Both the position numbers and the translations under genes were made by a program. A DNA stretch of 34,599 bases from Clostridia bacterium (lineage in GTDB: Bacteria > Bacillota > Clostridia > Christensenellales > CAG-138), in NCBI GenBank assembly GCA_030533005.1, contig JAUNJX010000023.1, positions 1 through 34,599 on the forward strand. Reading direction: 5' to 3'. Of the stretch, positions 6,963-14,165 are shown in pieces. Each line of letters starts with the position of its first letter. Positions within the stretch are counted from its first letter, which is position 1. The notes under the pieces were generated by a model. That model had not been told where the DNA came from. It saw only the letters and a program-made list of their open reading frames with translations, and ran no database searches.

Positions 6963-7545
6963 TACGTTTTCCGTAGCCTTGTTTTTCAATGCTCTTGGCT
7001 TCCTGCTCGCCCACGCGGATGATCTCGCCGCTGATGAGGCGAATCTCCACCGAATGCGGCGTGACCTCGATGGACGGCCTGCCGCCGCCCTCCCAGTTCA
7101 TTTCCAGTTCACCCATATCCCACTCGATCTCCATGGAGCCGGTGTCCCATTCTACCTCCGGCATCGTGCTGGGAACGTTCGCCACATCGATGATATTGGT
7201 GGGCTGATTGAGGATGCTGTTAAGCTGCACCTGCGCTACCACGCTGGGGCCGCCGCTGCCATACGCCTGATAGTTGGCCATGGCGTCCGCCTGCGCGTTG
7301 ACCTTGGAAATGCCGTGCATCATGGCCATCTGCGCCCGGCGCATCATCTCCTGCCGCTGGGCATTGGGGGGGCGTCTGCCCACCTGCTCGCCCAAAAGCT
7401 GCTTGGAATTAGCGATCTTGAATTTGGGACGGGTGCGGTGCACCTTCATGCGGGGCGATGTGCGCTCCACCGTCAGCCGCATGGGCTGCCGGGTGATTTG
7501 CAGCTGCGCGCGCGTAGAATGAATATCCAATCTCGGTATTGCCAT
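6946..7545 (-). CDS. yviE: YviE-like flagellar protein (DUF6470 family)
   Basis: A 199-residue protein in the position held by yviE in B. subtilis, between flgL and fliW. The N-terminus PRLDIHSTRAQLQI and the following Arg-rich stretch match the family pattern; the middle contains alternating acidic/aromatic strands (EVEWDTGSMEIEWDMGELEM), and the C-terminal part is predicted to be beta-rich. No signal peptide is seen and the molecular role is unknown. The start at 7545 is chosen because GGAGGG lies seven bases upstream; an in-frame ATG at 7602 has no ribosome binding site. Confidence 0.85.
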   Translation of the reverse strand: MAIPRLDIHSTRAQLQITRQPMRLTVERTSPRMKVHRTRPKFKIANSKQLLGEQVGRRPPNAQRQEMMRRAQMAMMHGISKVNAQADAMANYQAYGSGGPSVVAQVQLNSILNQPTNIIDVANVPSTMPEVEWDTGSMEIEWDMGELEMNWEGGGRPSIEVTPHSVEIRLISGEIIRVGEQEAKSIEKQGYGKRIDKEV

Positions 7546-7623
7546 TGCGTTGCCCTCCGTGGCTTTACTGTGCTCTCGCGCGGCGATCCTTGCCGCACGC
7601 ATCGTTGTAGGTTGCTTACTGTC

Positions 7624-7663
7624 GTGTTTGCTTCCTTGGTGTTTGCTTATATCGTGTTTGCTT
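7624..7663 (-). repeat. Three 15-bp tandem repeats between flgL and yviE
   Basis: The 10-base unit GTGTTTGCTT (plus strand) occurs at 7624-7633, 7639-7648 and 7654-7663, each followed by five varying bases, giving an exact 15-base period. A degenerate copy flanks each side (GTAGGTTGCTT before, GTATTGCTC after). In the mRNA the unit reads AAGCAAACAC. It lies in the 148-base spacer upstream of the yviE ribosome binding site. Function unknown. Confidence 0.8.
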
Positions 7664-7693
7664 TCGCCGTATTGCTCGCGCCCTGATGCAGCA

Positions 7694-8974
7694 TCAGTTC
7701 AAAAAGTCAAGCAGCGTGGGCTGTATGACCTTGGCGCCCACACCAAGGCTCTGCTGATAGACGGCCTGCGCCATCTTCCACTGCATGATGGTCTCCGCCG
7801 AATCGATGTCCTCGATGCGGGAGACGATAGCGGTATAATCGATCTCGTCGCTGCCGTAGCGATCCTCCAGCTTGCTGATCTTGACCTCCGTGGCCGCGAC
7901 CTTGACAAGACAGGTCGTGATATTTTGCTGTGCGTTTTGCAGATCGTCGATCTTATGGCTTAAATTCTCCGCCACATCCGCGTCCGATCCGTTTTCCATG
8001 AGCTTTATCACGTCGTTGATGATCTGGAACAGATTCTGTTCGCCAACGCCTACCACCTCAATGCCCGTCATGCTCGCGTCCAACCCCAGATCATAACCCG
8101 CCTGAAACTGAATCTGCTGCTGCTCCTCATTGAGAATCAACGCCTGATTGTCAGGGGTAGAGAAGGTGCGAAGGTCGATGCCGTTGTAGTCCATATCCAC
8201 ATCCGCGCCGCTTGCGGTGAATGCAAAGGTGGGCACGGTGGCGCTGGGCGTGGGTACGGCGGTGCTGACTGCCTTTGTGCCGTCATCCGCAATGGTCACA
8301 TGGAAGCTGGCATTGGTAAAGGGAACGCCGTTTGTGGTGGCGGTCGGCTGCCCGTCAGCGCCGATGGTCACGCGCATCATGGGAGCGGTCGTGCTGAACG
8401 CTTTGTTCAGCTCCACAACGGAAAGGTTGCCGCCCACATCCTCCGTAATGCCGTAGCCGAGCGTCCCGATATCGGTAAGATCCAGTCCGTTATAGCGGAT
8501 GGGGGTGGTGCTGCTCGCTTCATCCACCTTGGTAAAGGGCGGATTGTTGGTGTTGTAGCCCGAAAAGATATAGGTGCCGCCCACCGCCGTGTTCAATCCC
8601 TCCATGATGGTCTCCCGAAGGCCGATCATCATCTGAGCGATGTTCTCGCGGTCGCTGGGGTTATAGATATCCGTGGCCGCCTGCGTCACACCCTCCAGAA
8701 CGCTCGTAAGATGGCTGCTGATCTGCTGCAGGCAGGTGTCCGCCGATTCCGTCCATGTTTTCGCATCCTTGATGTTATTCTGGAAGCGGCGAATATCCGA
8801 AAGGCGGGTGCGCGCCGTGAGCGAATCCAGCACCCCCACAGGGTCATCCGAAAGGCGCACGATCTTGCGGGTGGTCGCAAGCTGCTGCGTAAATTTGTCC
8901 ATCTTCTGGAGGTTGTTCTGCATATTCCTCTGGAAGGAGTCCGTCATCATATTATTGGTAATCCGCATTGCCAT
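7694..8974 (-). CDS. flgL: Flagellar hook-associated protein 3 (hook-filament junction)
   Basis: A 426-residue junction protein that links FlgK to the filament. The flagellin-like N-terminal D0/D1 helix contains MRITNNMMTDS and LSDDPVGVLDSL, and the C-terminal helix contains SRIEDIDSAETIM, with a variable middle domain of about 200 residues. Export is through the flagellar type III apparatus without a cleaved signal. AGGAGG lies seven bases before the ATG at 8974. It follows flgK by 15 bases in the same operon. Confidence 0.95.
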   Translation of the reverse strand: MAMRITNNMMTDSFQRNMQNNLQKMDKFTQQLATTRKIVRLSDDPVGVLDSLTARTRLSDIRRFQNNIKDAKTWTESADTCLQQISSHLTSVLEGVTQAATDIYNPSDRENIAQMMIGLRETIMEGLNTAVGGTYIFSGYNTNNPPFTKVDEASSTTPIRYNGLDLTDIGTLGYGITEDVGGNLSVVELNKAFSTTAPMMRVTIGADGQPTATTNGVPFTNASFHVTIADDGTKAVSTAVPTPSATVPTFAFTASGADVDMDYNGIDLRTFSTPDNQALILNEEQQQIQFQAGYDLGLDASMTGIEVVGVGEQNLFQIINDVIKLMENGSDADVAENLSHKIDDLQNAQQNITTCLVKVAATEVKISKLEDRYGSDEIDYTAIVSRIEDIDSAETIMQWKMAQAVYQQSLGVGAKVIQPTLLDFLN

Positions 8975-8989
8975 ATCGCTTCCTCCTTC

Positions 8990-10705
8990 TTATCTGCCGA
9001 CCGTGCCCATCTTGTTGATGAGCGTATCCAACTCGTCGTCGATGGCCGTAAGGATACGCGCCGCCGCGTTGTACGCGTGGGTGTAGCGCACCATATCCGT
9101 CATTTCATCATCCAGCGACACGCCGGATACCGACTGGCGCTGCAGCGCCACCGCGTCCTGCCGGCTGGTCTGCGCCACGTTCATATTGATGTAGTGCTTC
9201 TCAGCCGTTGCAACGCTCGTAACAAGGGTCGTCAGGCTGCTGGCGAAGTTGTTGGGCAGACCCAGTTCGTCCTTGCGGTTGAAAAGGTCGATGATCTCGT
9301 TGATCTTGCTGTTGTTGCCCATGAGCTGGTTGACGTCGTCGTATTTTTCGTCGGGAGAAAGCACCTGCTCGCTAGAGCCCGCAATGAAGTGGGTGGAATC
9401 GAGCACGGCGTCCGACAGGGAAAAGTTGCGGGCATTGACCTGCGAATAGTCCGCATAGTTGCCGGATGCAAAGAAATCCACGCCCTGCACGGAAGGATAA
9501 TACCATGTGCCGTCCGCAGCCTGCAAGGGCTGCACGCCGCGCTCCATGATGAACAAGCCGTCGGCATTGACGGCAGGCGTGCCGTCTGCGTTCATGCGGT
9601 GATACATGACATTCTCGCCGCCGGATAGGTTGTCGCTAAGCGTAAACGGGAGTGTATAGCCCGACGCGTGGATGGAGTTGACCTCCTGCGCGATCTTGCG
9701 AGCCAGCTCATTGAGCTGCTCCACCACATACGGGATGCCGACGTTATCCTCGTTATCCCCGTCGCGCATATCGAAATAGGCTTCCAGCTGCCCACCCTCC
9801 GGCTTGATCTGATCCTTGAGCAAAATGCTCGGCTTGCCAAACATATCCGCCCATGTGACGGTATACTGCCTGCCGATCACAGGCTCGTTGGAAAGCAGGT
9901 CGAGCTTATTGTCCGTGCCCATGGGGTTGACGACGATCTTGTTGCTTTCAGCACCGCCGACAAGCTCCCGCCCGCCGAGGGTAACGACCATCTGCCCCTT
10001 AAGATCCTCATAATATTCGATGCCGACCATGCCGCTCAGCTCGTCCAGCGCGTTGTTGCGCTTGTCCCGCAGGTCGTTCGCCTGCGCGCCGGTCATTTCG
10101 TAGCCGAATATCTGCTCGTTGAGCTCGGCGATGTAGGCGGCGGTATCGTTGATCTGGTCAACGACCGTGGAGATGTTGGTATTGATGTTGCTGTGCTGCT
10201 CGGCAAGCTTGCCGTAAACGTAGTTGAAGGATTCCGTAAGCTGTATGCCCGCCTCCACCAGCGTCGTACGGATGTCCTTGGAGGACACGTTCTTGGAGAC
10301 GTTGTTGAGCGCGATGCCGAAATCCTCCAGCGCGTTATAGATGCTCGCGGAGGAATCCTTGTCCTCCAGCACGGAGTTGAATATCTGCTCTACGGAATAG
10401 AACTGCGTTTCGCAGGTATCCCAGTAGCTCGTTTGCGAATTTTCTTCCCGATAGGTTTTATCCAAAAACAGGTCGCGTATCTGCCCCACCTTCAGCGCTT
10501 CGGAGCCCTGACCGGTGGTGAAGCGATTGTCCAGCGCGTATTGGGTGACGGATTTGGCGACGACCTTGGCCGCCGTGTCCAGCCGCTGCCGCGTATAGCC
10601 CACCGTATCCACGTTGGAGACGTTATGGCCGGTGATATTCAATTCGCTTTGGGCCGTGTATAAGCCGGATCGCGCTACCTCCAGCCCGTAGAATGTTGAT
10701 CGCAT
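8990..10705 (-). CDS. flgK: Flagellar hook-associated protein 1
   Basis: A 571-residue junction protein placed between hook and FlgL. The rod/hook-family N-terminal motif ITGHNVSNVDTVGYTRQR is near residue 25, and the C-terminal LDDEMTDMVRYTHAYNAAAR helix is intact. The large central region is variable. The length is normal for the family. The start has a GGAAAGGAA site. It is the expected export client of the FlgN-like chaperone encoded 31 bases upstream. Confidence 0.96.
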   Translation of the reverse strand: MRSTFYGLEVARSGLYTAQSELNITGHNVSNVDTVGYTRQRLDTAAKVVAKSVTQYALDNRFTTGQGSEALKVGQIRDLFLDKTYREENSQTSYWDTCETQFYSVEQIFNSVLEDKDSSASIYNALEDFGIALNNVSKNVSSKDIRTTLVEAGIQLTESFNYVYGKLAEQHSNINTNISTVVDQINDTAAYIAELNEQIFGYEMTGAQANDLRDKRNNALDELSGMVGIEYYEDLKGQMVVTLGGRELVGGAESNKIVVNPMGTDNKLDLLSNEPVIGRQYTVTWADMFGKPSILLKDQIKPEGGQLEAYFDMRDGDNEDNVGIPYVVEQLNELARKIAQEVNSIHASGYTLPFTLSDNLSGGENVMYHRMNADGTPAVNADGLFIMERGVQPLQAADGTWYYPSVQGVDFFASGNYADYSQVNARNFSLSDAVLDSTHFIAGSSEQVLSPDEKYDDVNQLMGNNSKINEIIDLFNRKDELGLPNNFASSLTTLVTSVATAEKHYINMNVAQTSRQDAVALQRQSVSGVSLDDEMTDMVRYTHAYNAAARILTAIDDELDTLINKMGTVGR

Positions 10706-10736
10706 AACCGTTCCTTTCCGTGGTCGCAGGGTTTGT

Positions 10737-11237
10737 TTAAATCTCGCTGTCTAAAAACCGCGCGGCGCTGATATCGTTGGGCTCCAGCTCCGTGCCGTCC
10801 ATGCTGTAGTAGGTGCCGGGGCCGCTGCCGGTATCCCTTGCCGCGTCCATCACGAACGCCGCAAGGCGCAGCTTGATCTCGAGAAGCCGCGCGTTGGTCT
10901 CGTTCTGCCGCCTAAGAAGCTGCAAACAGTCCAAAAGCTGTTCCGCAGCGCGGGTAAGCTGTACGGAAAGCTCCCCTTGACACTGGCTCGCCATGAAGGC
11001 TACCGTGACGTTTTCCGCCTGCATGCCCCACATCAAGGCAAGCTGGTTCACCATGCCCATGCGCTCGTTTTCCAGCTTGAAGGCTTGATCGGAGGCTTCC
11101 TCCTCCCGCTTGGTCACGTCGCTAAGGGCTTTCAGGTCGTCTCGCGTGAGGGCGTCGGTTTTTTCCCGCGCCAACGAAAGCAATTGCGTGTATACTTTTC
11201 CCAGCTCCAACAGCTGCGCGAGCACCTTCTCCATCAT
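10737..11237 (-). CDS. flgN: FlgN-family export chaperone for FlgK/FlgL
   Basis: A 166-residue, almost entirely helical protein in the yvyG/flgN position, between flgM and flgK. Heptad-rich helices at about 1-115 match the antiparallel bundle of FlgN proteins, and the C-terminal tail (about 135-166) is less ordered. Family members hold FlgK and FlgL in the cytoplasm before export. There is no clear ribosome binding site before the ATGATG start, and flgM ends six bases upstream, so translation probably depends on coupling to flgM. Confidence 0.85.
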   Translation of the reverse strand: MMEKVLAQLLELGKVYTQLLSLAREKTDALTRDDLKALSDVTKREEEASDQAFKLENERMGMVNQLALMWGMQAENVTVAFMASQCQGELSVQLTRAAEQLLDCLQLLRRQNETNARLLEIKLRLAAFVMDAARDTGSGPGTYYSMDGTELEPNDISAARFLDSEI

Positions 11238-11243
11238 AGCGGT

Positions 11244-11519
11244 TTACAGACCCAGCAGCTTGGTGCTGACGTCCTCGGCGCTGACGTTGTATGTGCCCGC
11301 CTGCATGCGCGCGGCGATGTCAGAAACATGCGCTTCATACGCGCCGTCCGTCGTCTCCGCACCCTTGCGGGCGGCTGCCATGGCGTCGGAATAGATCTTG
11401 GCAAAGCCGGATATCTCCACCTTGTCCATACCCATGCTTGCAGGCTTTTGCGCCTGCGCGCGCTGCGTACGGCTGGTTTGATACTGCCCCACCACCGAGT
11501 ATACCTCATTGATCTTCAC
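11244..11519 (-). CDS. flgM: Anti-sigma-28 factor FlgM
   Basis: A 91-residue protein that holds the SigD/FliA sigma factor inactive until it is exported through a completed hook-basal body. The central DKVEISGFAKIYSDAM matches the FlgM signature; the N-terminus is disordered and Gln/Ala-rich, and the C-terminal helices (about 55-91) are the sigma-binding part. A GGAGGAA site lies just upstream. Its placement behind a SigD-type promoter (13680-13706), four genes upstream, would make it part of a negative feedback loop. Confidence 0.93.
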   Translation of the reverse strand: MKINEVYSVVGQYQTSRTQRAQAQKPASMGMDKVEISGFAKIYSDAMAAARKGAETTDGAYEAHVSDIAARMQAGTYNVSAEDVSTKLLGL

Positions 11520-11608
11520 TTGTGGTTCCTCCTTCTCCGCCCGGCCCCCGGCCGTTTGGATCGTCTTGTCTTATATTTTTAAATGATTGCAGCAGGCGTT
11601 GGCCTGTT

Positions 11609-12001
11609 TTAATTTCTTCTGTCGTCGTTGGTGTAAATGCGCGGACCCGCGGCTCTGCCGGACTGTATCGCCTCCCGCGCCCCCTTCATCTTGGAGCCCA
11701 GCCGTATCGCGCACTCGTCGCAAAACCGGCCTGAGGTGATCGCCCTGCCGCATTGCTCGCAGCGGATCAGCCCGCTTGCGTTTTTCATGGTAAGGCGCGC
11801 ATCCCGCAAAAAGTGCATGATCATCCATTCCGGCGTTTCCGTCGCTTTTGCGACCTCCTCTACCGACTGGTCGGGATTGTCATAAAGATAATCGCGCACG
11901 ACCTTGTACTTATAGTCCATCTCCTTGACGCATTCCGGACAGAAGGGCGTGCCTATGCTGTCAAACAGCGCGCCGCAGGTCTTGCATTTTTTAACCGCCA
12001 T
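11609..12001 (-). CDS. yvyF: YvyF-type flagellar operon protein with two zinc-binding motifs
   Basis: A 130-residue cytoplasmic protein. The N-terminal zinc ribbon has CKTC (6-9) and CPEC (21-24) pairs; a helical middle (about 35-75) resembles a small winged-helix; a second CEQC and CDEC pair lies near 88-106. This is the flagellar operon protein known as YvyF in Bacillus, placed just upstream of flgM. Its molecular role is not established; DNA or RNA binding is suggested only by its zinc motifs. AGGAG lies eight bases before the start. Confidence 0.88.
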   Translation of the reverse strand: MAVKKCKTCGALFDSIGTPFCPECVKEMDYKYKVVRDYLYDNPDQSVEEVAKATETPEWMIMHFLRDARLTMKNASGLIRCEQCGRAITSGRFCDECAIRLGSKMKGAREAIQSGRAAGPRIYTNDDRRN

Positions 12002-12033
12002 CTTTTTTGCTCCTTTCGGGGATGTTCATGCGT

Positions 12034-12834
12034 TTAGCCGCGGATCGTATTTGCCTGATGATCCATCTCATCCGCCGTGGTAAGGGCGCTTGACACCAGC
12101 GAGAACACACGCTGCGTGCGGATGAGCCTTGTCATTTCCTGCGCCAGATCCACGTTGGAGCCTTCGCGGTATCCTTGGATCACATGGGTATCCACGTCAT
12201 CCTGCGGCGCGCCTGAATTTTCCGTTTGCCGGAATTTGTTCGCGCCCACCGCCTCGAGCCCCTTGCGGTTCATAAACTTCTTGATGTCCAGCTGCCCGGC
12301 CTGTGTAAAGGTCTGGGTGGGCGGCGTCACGGTATTATCGGTTCTCACGATGTAGACCCTGCCGTCCTTCGCCACCTGAATATCGCTCAGATTCGCCCCC
12401 GCCACATTGATCTTCTGGTTGTTCTTGCCCATGACATATGCGCCGTCGGAGGTGACCAGATAGCTTGCCTGCCCCTCCTCGGAAAGGGCGAAGGTGCCGT
12501 CGCGCGTGTAGCTAAGCTGCCCGTCGCTGTCCTGCACGGTAAAAAATCCGTCTCCCTGCAGCATAAAGTCCAGCGGATAACCCGAAGATGTCGGCGTACC
12601 CGCCGCAAAGCTGCGGGTGGTGGCGCCCAAGGTCGTGCCCACGCCGCGATTGAGGTTATCATCCTCCTGCGGCTGCACGGGACGTTGCAGCTCCTGAAAC
12701 ATCAGCGTCTTAAAATCCGCACGCGACGCCTTATAGCCCACGGTGCCGACGTTCGCCATATTATTGGCAATGGTGTCAAGGCGCTGTTGCAGGGTGTTCA
12801 GCCCGCTTCTTGCCGTATACCGCGATTGAATCAT
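12034..12834 (-). CDS. flgG: Flagellar rod/basal-body protein, FlgG (FlhP) type
   Basis: A 266-residue rod-family protein with N-terminal RLDTIANNMANVGTVGYK at about 18-35 and the C-terminal helix motif YREGSNVDLAQEMTRLI, flanking a beta-rich core with DFMLQGDGFF. It is one of two tandem FlgF/FlgG-like genes, as in B. subtilis flhO-flhP. The second position and the length favour the distal-rod/FlhP type, but which of the pair acts as true FlgG cannot be settled without a tree. AGAGGAA precedes the ATG. Confidence 0.9.
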   Translation of the reverse strand: MIQSRYTARSGLNTLQQRLDTIANNMANVGTVGYKASRADFKTLMFQELQRPVQPQEDDNLNRGVGTTLGATTRSFAAGTPTSSGYPLDFMLQGDGFFTVQDSDGQLSYTRDGTFALSEEGQASYLVTSDGAYVMGKNNQKINVAGANLSDIQVAKDGRVYIVRTDNTVTPPTQTFTQAGQLDIKKFMNRKGLEAVGANKFRQTENSGAPQDDVDTHVIQGYREGSNVDLAQEMTRLIRTQRVFSLVSSALTTADEMDHQANTIRG

Positions 12835-12855
12835 ACGTTTTTCCTCTCAGGCGCG

Positions 12856-13617
12856 TTAGAAGCGCGCTATATCGTTGACCGCCGCGTCCAGCGTCTGGTC
12901 GATCATGCCCGCCACCGTCTGGCTGGTTTCATAGGCGCGGCTGGCGATGATCATGTTCACCATCTGGTTGGCGATGTTGACGTTGCTGCTCTCGATATAC
13001 CCCTGCATGACGGTGCTATTTTCCGCGTCCCGCATGCCGGCGTCCTCGTAGACGTAAAACATGTTCCCGGCCTGCTCGCGCAGGTTATCCTCGTTGGTGA
13101 ATTCCACCACGCGCAGCGTCGCCACCTCGTTGCCCGTCACCTCATCGTAAATCACGCCCCGCGGGGTAACGACGAAATGATCGCTTGTCAGCGTAATGTT
13201 GCCGTTCTGCCCTTGGACGGGATTGCCCATGGGATCGCGCAAAACGCCCCCTGCATCCAAGGTAAAGTTGCCGGCGCGCGTGTAACGGTCGCCAGCGGGC
13301 GTGTTGACCACAAAAAAGCCGTCGCCCACGATCGCCATGTCCGTCGTCAGTCCCGTTTCCTCCGGCGCGCCCTGTCCAAAGGAGATGTTGATCTCGTCGA
13401 TATGCGTGCCGGTGCTTAGCGGCCCCACCTGTCGATCCTGCCGCAGCACCGCGGGATCGTTCTGCCTGTCCAGCAGCATATCCTCAAAGGTGCGCGAGAG
13501 CATAGATTCCTCACGAAAGCCGATGGTATCGGCATTGGTGAGGTTGTTGGTGATGACGTCCATCTTGTTTCGCTGGGTGAGCATGCCCGTGCCAGCGATG
13601 TATAACCCACGGATCAT
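12856..13617 (-). CDS. flgF: Flagellar rod/basal-body protein, FlgF (FlhO) type
   Basis: A 253-residue rod-family protein starting MIRGLYIAGTGMLTQ, with MDVITNNLTNADTIGFRE at about 19-36 and the C-terminal ESSNVNIANQMVNMIIASRAYE helix. These N- and C-terminal helices pack together in the rod. It is the first gene after the SigD-type promoter at 13680-13706, with a leader of about 55 bases and AAGGAC before the start. The split of the flgF and flgG names between this gene and the next is provisional. Confidence 0.9.
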   Translation of the reverse strand: MIRGLYIAGTGMLTQRNKMDVITNNLTNADTIGFREESMLSRTFEDMLLDRQNDPAVLRQDRQVGPLSTGTHIDEINISFGQGAPEETGLTTDMAIVGDGFFVVNTPAGDRYTRAGNFTLDAGGVLRDPMGNPVQGQNGNITLTSDHFVVTPRGVIYDEVTGNEVATLRVVEFTNEDNLREQAGNMFYVYEDAGMRDAENSTVMQGYIESSNVNIANQMVNMIIASRAYETSQTVAGMIDQTLDAAVNDIARF

Positions 13618-13679
13618 CGGCCAGTCCTTTCTGCTGCTGCGGCTGTTCCTACGTTTCCTCTACACTTCTTCTACACCCT

Positions 13680-13706
13680 TTATCGTCACAATAGGGAAAT
13701 AGTTTA
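13680..13706 (-). promoter_or_regulatory. SigD (sigma-28)-type promoter of the flgF-flgG-yvyF-flgM operon
   Basis: On the minus strand TAAACTAT (13699-13706), 11 bases, then GACGATAA (13680-13687). This is TAAA-N15-GACGATAA, one base off the sigma-28 core consensus TAAA-N15-GCCGATAA. It lies in the only sizeable gap (174 bases) of the minus-strand cluster, 63 bases before flgF. It would place flgF through yviE in the SigD regulon. Confidence 0.75.
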
Positions 13707-13740
13707 GGGTTCGCCGCTCTTTTTCTTGCTATTTCTTCAC

Positions 13741-13785
13741 AAAAAAAGTCCGCGCGATCTCGTGTAAACGGAACCGTCCGGGCTT
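13741..13785 (-). terminator. Weak possible terminator upstream of the flgF promoter
   Basis: On the minus strand AAGCCCG (13779-13785) can pair with CGGACTT (13746-13752), with one mismatch, around a 26-base loop, and seven T (13741-13747) end it. The stem is poor, so termination of the early operon here is only suggested by the T-run and by the SigD promoter that follows. Confidence 0.25.
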
Positions 13786-13791
13786 CTTTGG

Positions 13792-14115
13792 CTATATCTC
13801 TATATCCAGCAGCTTATCCTCCGCGTAGCCCACAGAGGGTATCTTGAGACCCAGCGCCTCCTCGGCTGCCTCCTGCTGCTTTTTCTTTTCCTTCTGCTCG
13901 CGGGCTTCCTGCTCGCGCTGCTTTTTTTCCGTTATGTGCTTCTCCTCCGCGTGCTCCGTTCCCGTTACGCCCACGGCCTGCTGCTCCGCACTCTGGCGCG
14001 CCATACGCGCCGCGTGCTCGCCGGCAAGCTCGCTTTTTGCCAGCTGCTCGCTTGCAAGAGGCGTATAATTCACAGGCCTGTGCGTCATGACCTGCAAATC
14101 CATTCCCTTCATCAT
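13792..14115 (-). CDS. Small charged protein of the flagellar operon, unknown function
   Basis: A 107-residue cytoplasmic protein: an N-terminal DLQVMTHRPVNYTPLA segment, then an Ala/Gln/Glu/Lys-rich helix (about 22-90) expected to form a coiled coil, then a short tail ending in DIEI. AGGAGG lies eight bases before the ATGATG start. It is the last gene of the early unit, 50 bases after fapA. Short proteins with a DLQV-like start and a charged helix are found at this place in several clostridial flagellar clusters as far as I recall; no function is known to me. Confidence 0.7.
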   Translation of the reverse strand: MMKGMDLQVMTHRPVNYTPLASEQLAKSELAGEHAARMARQSAEQQAVGVTGTEHAEEKHITEKKQREQEAREQKEKKKQQEAAEEALGLKIPSVGYAEDKLLDIEI

Positions 14116-14165
14116 AGAAACCGCCTCCTTTCCATCCGCGTGATCCTATTCCGCCCTTACTGCCG

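Noticed and set aside
7546-7602. Longer yviE start at 7602
   Set aside because: No ribosome binding site before it; GGAGGG supports 7545.
7683-7697. 15-base perfect palindrome CTGATGCAGCATCAG over the flgL stop codon
   Set aside because: Loop too small for a good hairpin, no T-run, and partly dictated by coding sequence; no function inferred.
11545-11590. Possible separate SigD promoter for flgM (GACGATCC on the minus strand at 11558-11565)
   Set aside because: A TAAA element exists but is 2-3 bases too close to the -10-like box; not convincing.
11591-11611. Hairpin CAGGC-GTTG-GCCTG followed by TTTT on the plus strand near the yvyF stop
   Set aside because: No plus-strand gene ends here, and on the minus strand there is no T-run, so it is not a useful terminator.
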